In this document: positions 58,401 to 64,000 of the stretch, piece by piece
How the letters are laid out: every line of letters starts with the position of its first letter
Numbering within the stretch: position 1 is the stretch's first letter
From: Bugula neritina
Lineage: Eukaryota > Bryozoa > Gymnolaemata > Cheilostomatida > Bugulidae
Direction: 5' to 3'
DNA: 64,000 nt
Assembly (NCBI GenBank): GCA_964035545.1
Contig: OZ037770.1
Location: 10,318,973 to 10,382,972, forward strand
Made by a program: the position numbers and the translations under genes
Notes under the pieces: model-generated
Database searches by the model: none
Told to the model about the DNA's origin: nothing
What the model saw: only the letters and a program-made list of their open reading frames with translations

Positions 58401-61400
58401 ATGGCAGAGGCTGCAGTGGAAAAAGTTGAGTGTGGATTCTGTTTACTTGAAGAAGGTTTAGAGAATCCCAAGTGTCTACCATGTGGTCATGTACACTGTT
58501 TACTGTGTCTTACTCGTAATGTTGATGTGAATGACATGATCAGGTGTCCTTGGTGTAGGTAAGTTAGTTTTATATAGACAGAGCTAAGACATACTGTTGA
58601 TAAAGAGTTGATGATTTACATCATATGTTTTACCTTATAATATTTTATTGCATTCTGTTATATATAGTTTCAATTATTACAAAATATTTATGTGTCTTGT
58701 CACAGGGAAGTGTTTGATGTGAGAGTGGAAAGTCTTCCATTTGCTGATATAGAGGACAACTCCGTATCATGTGACGTCTGCACTAAGAAAGGGATAGAGA
58801 AAGTACCAGCAGTAACCTACTGCACTGTGTGTCGTAAACTATTTTGTAGGAAACATGAGGAGGTAATTCCCTTACATAACTCTTTTTAAATCAGTTTATT
58901 ACTGTTTATTTTGTTGTTGCTCAGCATTTCAATGCGATGGTCACAATTGGCTATAAATTGACTTTATTGTCAAGGCTTTTATTATCTAAAGGACATCCTC
59001 CACAATTTGACAATCTTTTAAATCTTTTTTTGCTATGCATAGCTGAGTTTTCTTTAATATATTAATCAATATTATTGACCCTTGTTCATCACAGTCAACA
59101 AGTAGTCTTGCATTCTGTAAAATTTTTTTGGGGGTTTACTAAGCAGATAAAATACATTATTTTGTATCTAACATCATGATGATGTAATGCTCTGTAGTGA
59201 TAGCCTCTAGACTGTGTTCTTAACCTCGTTATGTGCAGTTGAGTTATCTTTATCAGTAAATATGTATTCTGTTATATTCAGTTACATGATGATCTCAGTG
59301 ATGACCACCAGAAGATGACCATCTCTGACTACAGAGTACAAGCCAAGAGACTGGAGAAAAAAGTTTGTCCCAAACACACAGCATATCCCTATGTACATGG
59401 ATGTAGAGTCTGTGCTCAACTGTTCTGTGTGCAGTGTGTATCTCGGACTAACTTGTGTGTTGGAGGTAACTCTTCTGCTTTTATATCCTTTCATATCATT
59501 ACTTTAAAGTTTTTTTATTTGTATCAACTGTATGTCTAAGTAATTAGTTTTAGTAGGCTACAGTGTCAATCAACAATTTCTACTCACCCTCTCCGTTGGA
59601 AGTTCGCATTCCGTTATTGTTTATTAATCGAACAAAAGATGGTGAAATACTTAAATAAACAATTTTTCCAATTATATTAGCAATACTTAGAAACAATTTA
59701 CCCAATGAAATCAAGAATAACCCATTAAACTCAAGATTTTAGAGTTTTTATAGTTGAGTCTATTTAATTGCATACGTGTGTAGTTTTATGATTTGTTTCC
59801 TTGTTCGTTATGTTTTCTGGTGAACCAATTATTGAACCATGTTGGAAATCTTTTGGCATTTTAAGCAAATGAAAACTGAGCCATTCTTATACATGCGAAG
59901 TTATTCACTCCTATAAAATTCAGATTAGACAGTGTTAGTTGGAGTTTGTAAGTCTCAGGAGTTCAAATAGGGTTCAGTCAGGAAAGACTCGGTTTCATTA
60001 CATGTAATATCTAAGTTAATCCACAACCTAAATGCATGCTAAAATAGTGCTGGGTGGTACTTGAGTTTGTTGGTTCATTGAAGTATATAATGGCAAGGAA
60101 AGGCAATTTTATTAAAGTATTACTTGTGATATTGTGCTCCTTTACGCAAAAACCTTTTTCATCAGGGGCTCTCCCACAGGGATGGTGACTATAACCTTGC
60201 GTGATATTGTCATTGTTATTTAAGCAAATATTGGTGTACATATGATTACATCACTGTGATGTAGATTCAGAGCACAAGATGGTTAGTCTAGATGAACTTA
60301 TCAGACAGTTGACAAACATAGAAGAACTGATAACTGCTGAAGATAAGACATCTCATCTCTTCAAAGAGATATCTAAGGCTATATCTGACTTTGATACTGA
60401 GACTGAAGACTTGCTGAGTATTCTTCATACACAGAGAGATGAACAGGTGAGATTCTGAAGAACACAGGCTACTCTCATGTGTTTTCATAGTTCTGTAAGA
60501 TGTTATTGGTTGGTTAATGTCTAAGAAATTGTGATTACTTTGTTTTAAGTCTCAAAGTATACAGCCAGACAAAGTGAAAGGGCCTGACTGATTGTTGTAA
60601 GTCTAGGAAGTGCCAAGCAATAATCTAGCTGAGGGATTTGAATTTATTTAATGTTGTGTCTACTTTCAGATTTCCAACTTGGATTGGGGATGTTGATTTT
60701 GTACAACAACTTTTTATAGGCTTGAGACTGTTTTTATCTCTTTTAATTGATTAATATTTATAATAGGGGTAACGGGGGCACAACGGTCATAGGGGTACAA
60801 AAAGCCGCTCAGATTGTCAGAGAACTTGTTGACTTAGAGTTTCGATTTTTTTCAATAAAAAGGTATTGGCCTAATTTTTCAGTCATTGTAGTTTCAAAAC
60901 TTGCGGAGCATACATGTTGAAGAGGCGAGTCAAAAACTGTTTTACCTACTCTTTGTAAATCTTTTAAGATGTCGTTAAAATTTTATAACTTTTTACACTC
61001 AAGGGTAACAAGCCTAGATTTTACTGATATTGTTGTCATTGTTTGTCTCTACATTGCCTAACTAGTATAACAGCAAACGCTAAAATAAATTTTCCTTGAA
61101 CCACATTTATTTTCAACTTGGCCACACGGAGCACAATGGGCTACATGATCTTTGCACCCTAATTACTGTTATCAGTTTGTTTGCTCAAAAAGTTGGATGA
61201 AATGTTAATAAAATCTATAGATATAGCCATTTCTGACCTTTTTGTAAAGTATGAAAGGCATCATGGTAAGACTACAAAACTACAAGGTGAAGCTCCGCTA
61301 ATAGGCCTATACACATTTGGTGAGGTCATAGCCTTGCCATTTTCTACATTATACAAAACACTCTGCTGTTGCTACTAAGTGATAGTCATGATATTTATTA

Positions 61401-63820
61401 TACATTATATCATTGAGGGATTATACATGTATTTGACTAAAATAAATTCTGATTTGTACATTTTCTCCCCTCCCTTTCCTCATTCCAGTCACAAACCTCA
61501 GCCATGCACCTTAGCTACAGTTGATAGAAAAAAGTTCACCCGGAATTTTGTAGTATATGTTACTAAAAAGTTTTCTGTTGAAAGTTCCTGTGGAGTGGAA
61601 ATAAAAAAACATTTTTAGTTCTAAACAGTAATGAAAATGGTAATGTAAAAATGAGTGATGCAGAAATAAGTGAGGGATGTGCGTTTGATTTTGCCTCCCC
61701 TTGCTATCTGTGGTTGTACAAATTGTACAGCTAAAACATGATTTTTGCTGTAGATCTGAAAGAGTATCTTTATTTATTTGTGTATATTAATTAAATTAAG
61801 ATCAGATGCAACCAAATTAACAAAGTTTCAATATATTTGTTGTGTCCCACCCAGTAGCCCATTGTACCCATTATCACTAAAAACTGAGTCACTGTTTGAC
61901 TTGACTCAGAGTATTCTGCGGGTACCTTGATTTGATTTTGCTAGCAATAAACATGACTTTTCTGGCTTGCAGTGACTTCAACTTTGGAAAGTTCCAAATC
62001 TTACTAGAATATTTCACTAGGTTTTACATATAAGTTATGTTTTAGTTGACTGAAGTGAGACTAAAGTATGAGAAACTGGAGAAGGAATTCTTAGCTAGTA
62101 GAAAGAAGACTAAAGAGGAACTGAACAGATACATGGAGAGAGAAGTTGGAACTGTTTTGTCTCAGCTGAGTAACAGTAGAATGAAGATAGAAGCTCAACT
62201 TAGACAAAACCATCAGGTTAGTGCAGAATTCAACATCTTCTACTAAACTGAGTTTTTCCTTGTAGTACTTTCCATTCTATAGTTTCACACCTTGCCATAT
62301 GTAATCAATGTTATATGGTAGACCTGTTTTTATGTTCATTTACTTGGAAGCACAAAATATGAAATGCTGGAAAACAGATATATCCTATATCGAATAAATA
62401 TTTTCAGCTTTAGTAATTTCAACAGATGGCAGTCTGCATCTCTACACTTTAAAAATTCTTATGTCTGACAACTGATGGATTCACAGTTTATTTTTTTCTA
62501 TGTTTAAATATTCAATGTGTATTTCTTGACTCAACTTTGTGGTATTAAATTTAAAATTTTTACAGCACTTCATTTATCCAAAATTTTAATCCTCGTTCTA
62601 ATGGTGTAAAATATTCACACTTACTGTTAATAGAACTGCACACCTACGTCTGCTGCATGCTAACTATTACACTACTACTGGGTAATCTCATACAGTTCTC
62701 TGTAACCCCTATAACTGCTTTAGTACCTAAACTTCCCTGGCCCCTAGTACTACTACACTACACTGCGCTAAACTCCAACCCACTGCAACACACTGCAGCA
62801 CACTGCAACCCACTGCAACACACTGCAACACACTGCAACACACTGCAACACACTGCATTACTCTCAAGACCAAAATACCTTGTAAAATAATTGCCCCCCC
62901 CCCACTGTTGATTGAACCACATATTTCTGGCTTGCAAGCCAGCGTACTAACCTTTGCACAGTAGGGGCTACGAAGGAGTCTCAACACTACAAATGGCTTG
63001 CATTTTGGTTGGTTATATTGTATATTATATAATGATGTATCTTATATTATAGTGCATTTTATACAGTGGTGTATTTAGTGCCATTTACAGAGAAATGTGA
63101 AATAGATCTTGGTTTATTATTTATCTGTCTAGCAGCTGTTCCTATCAGGGCTGGGGTAATTGTAATTTGTAATTGTAATTGGTTGTAATTAATTACATTT
63201 TTTTCAAGTAATTGAATGTAATTAGTAATTGATTTACAAAAATAAAATTGTAATTGCAATTGATTACATATTGAATGTAATTATTGATTTTTACAATTAC
63301 TTTATAATTACATGTCAAATACTTCAAATTTTTAAATCTTAAAAAATTAATACATTTCCTACCATGCCTATTGTTAAATAACAAGTTCAGATTTTAATTC
63401 AATGTAGTATTCTATCCCCCTCTTAATGATTGTTGAGAACAAAGGAGGTTCACCACTGTCAAAATTGTCCCTAGTAGTTGGACCCTAAAAGTGTGATTGC
63501 ATAACCTCTATATATCACTTGTGAGAACAAAAATAGTTGTAATTGTAATTAATTACATTACCATGTAATTGTAATTGTAATTAATTACATTACTTTTTAG
63601 TTGTAATTATAATTGTAATTATAACTGACAGATTTTCATGTAATTGTAATTGTAATTACATTCATATGTAATTGACCCCAATCCTGGTTCCTATGTGGCT
63701 ACACGTTACAGGTGGATCTGGTTGAAGGATTTGCAGAGATTAAAGAGAGAATACAGAGACTGATATCTGTTGAGATACCTAAACTAGAGCTGTGTGATGT
63801 CATGTCTCTAAAGGTCAAAG
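58401..63820 (+). CDS. TRIM-like gene 5, exons 1-6 (3' end beyond window)
   Basis: Six exons give the first 320 residues: 58401-58558, 58706-58862, 59282-59465, 60265-60446, 62046-62216, 63712-63820. The RING, both B-boxes and the coiled coil are complete; exons 7-8 lie past the edge. Exon 4 is type B like genes 2 and 3, but exon 5 ends in LRQNHQ with a GT donor like genes 1 and 4, so a type switch falls between exon 4 and the end of exon 5. Intron 4 has the 1.1-kb insertion shared with gene 2, and intron 5 has a hAT MITE. A GATCGATC element interrupts the repeats after exon 6. Confidence 0.82.
60763..61875. mobile_element. 1.1-kb insertion in intron 4, shared with gene 2
   Basis: It begins near AGGGGTAACGGGGGCAC and ends near GCCCATTGTACCC, loosely inverted. 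It contains a 65-codon open stretch (61181-61378) that is shifted by a small deletion in gene 2. I recognise no domain. Confidence 0.45.
62781..62860 (+). repeat. 10-bp tandem repeat (CACTGCAACA), 8 units
   Basis: Eight consecutive units with few changes in intron 5 of gene 5. Confidence 0.9.
62888..62970 (-). mobile_element. tRNA-like SINE head
   Basis: On the minus strand: a 7-bp acceptor-like stem (CCCCTAC with GTGGGGG), a perfect anticodon-type stem around TTGCAAG, and GTGGTTCAAT. The T-stem does not pair, so it is probably a SINE rather than a tRNA gene. Confidence 0.45.
63146..63686. mobile_element. hAT-type MITE, 541 bp, with 8-bp target duplication
   Basis: It starts CAGGGCTGGGGTAATTG and ends CAATTACCCC-type sequence closing in CCTG. 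It is filled with TAATTG words. GTTCCTAT occurs directly on both sides (63138-63145, 63687-63694). The paralogous introns read CTGTTCATATGTGG uninterrupted, an ideal empty site. Confidence 0.9.
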
Positions 63821-63955
63821 GTTAGTATACTAAACTAGAGCTGTGTGATGTCATGTCTCTAAAGGTCAAAGGTCAGTATACTAAACTAGAGCTATGTGAT
63901 GTCATGTCTCTAGAGGTCAAAGGTTAGTATACTAAACTAGAGCTGTGTGATGTAA
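63780..63955 (+). repeat. 51-bp exon-6 tail repeat, 4 units, last one interrupted (gene 5)
   Basis: Three full donor-bearing units are followed by a fourth that breaks after GTGATGT, where the palindrome element begins. Confidence 0.85.
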
Positions 63956-64000
63956 TCACCGGCTTTCCATGTACCGATCTCAGCGAGATCGATCCATGGA
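63956..64000. mobile_element. Left end of a second GATCGATC palindrome element
   Basis: TCACCGGCTTTCCATG followed by CGATCTCAGCGAGATCGATC matches the end of the element at 11625. It continues past the window. Confidence 0.8.

Noticed and set aside
62888-62970. Functional tRNA gene
   Set aside because: Acceptor and anticodon stems pair but the T-stem does not, and related heads are dispersed, so a SINE is more likely.
63059-63384. Minus-strand ORFs rich in Asn, Tyr and Ile
   Set aside because: Translations of the TAATTG-rich body of the hAT MITE.

Overview
The window is from an animal genome. It is AT-rich, full of introns and dense with transposons. The tandem RING, B-box, B-box, coiled-coil, beta-propeller genes (TRIM architecture) are an animal-specific signature. 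The small introns, tRNA-derived SINEs, hAT relics and Ty3/gypsy element suggest a marine invertebrate. A sponge is my best guess, at low confidence; no taxonomic marker gene is present.

Bases 1-7559 hold one young Ty3/gypsy LTR retrotransposon. Its 5' LTR is cut by the window edge. It carries a single gag-pol frame interrupted by one TAG just before integrase, and two extra 3' ORFs (a two-finger C2H2 protein and an overlapping basic/coiled-coil ORF). From about 8.7 kb to the right edge lies a head-to-tail array of five paralogous TRIM-like genes on the + strand: gene 1 8776-14352, gene 2 19028-25250, gene 3 31399-38817, gene 4 47007-52537, gene 5 58401 onward and truncated by the window. Each complete copy has eight coding exons with identical phases and near-identical exon lengths, giving 604-608 residues. 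Exon 1 encodes the RING, exons 2 and 3 two B-boxes, exons 4-6 a coiled coil, and exons 7-8 a six-bladed NHL-like propeller. A non-coding exon probably precedes exon 1, and a spliced 3'UTR exon follows the stop.

The N-terminal halves are almost identical between copies. Differences in the propeller concentrate in loops that recur at the same place in every blade. This is the pattern expected of a diversifying recognition surface on a constant signalling (putative E3 ligase) body. Exon 4 exists in two types, A (genes 1, 4) and B (genes 2, 3, 5), and several copies carry recombination scars such as duplicated exon heads, so conversion and unequal exchange are shaping the array. The best candidate for an undescribed system is therefore a recombining family of innate-immune-type TRIM receptors.

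The spacers repeat a conserved layout: a 3'UTR exon, an array of CCAAT and GGGGCGTG boxes, a decaying minus-strand exon of an unrecognised gene, a CpG-bearing block with kappaB-like sites in three units, ACTAGT-rich simple repeats, then the next gene. Insertions punctuate this: a 588-bp-TIR element, a 3.2-kb TIR element, a GATCGATC-palindrome element, a hAT MITE with a perfect 8-bp duplication, hAT transposase relics, tRNA-like SINEs and an expanded 8-bp minisatellite. All gene models are read by eye from conserved splice sites; no search or alignment was run.
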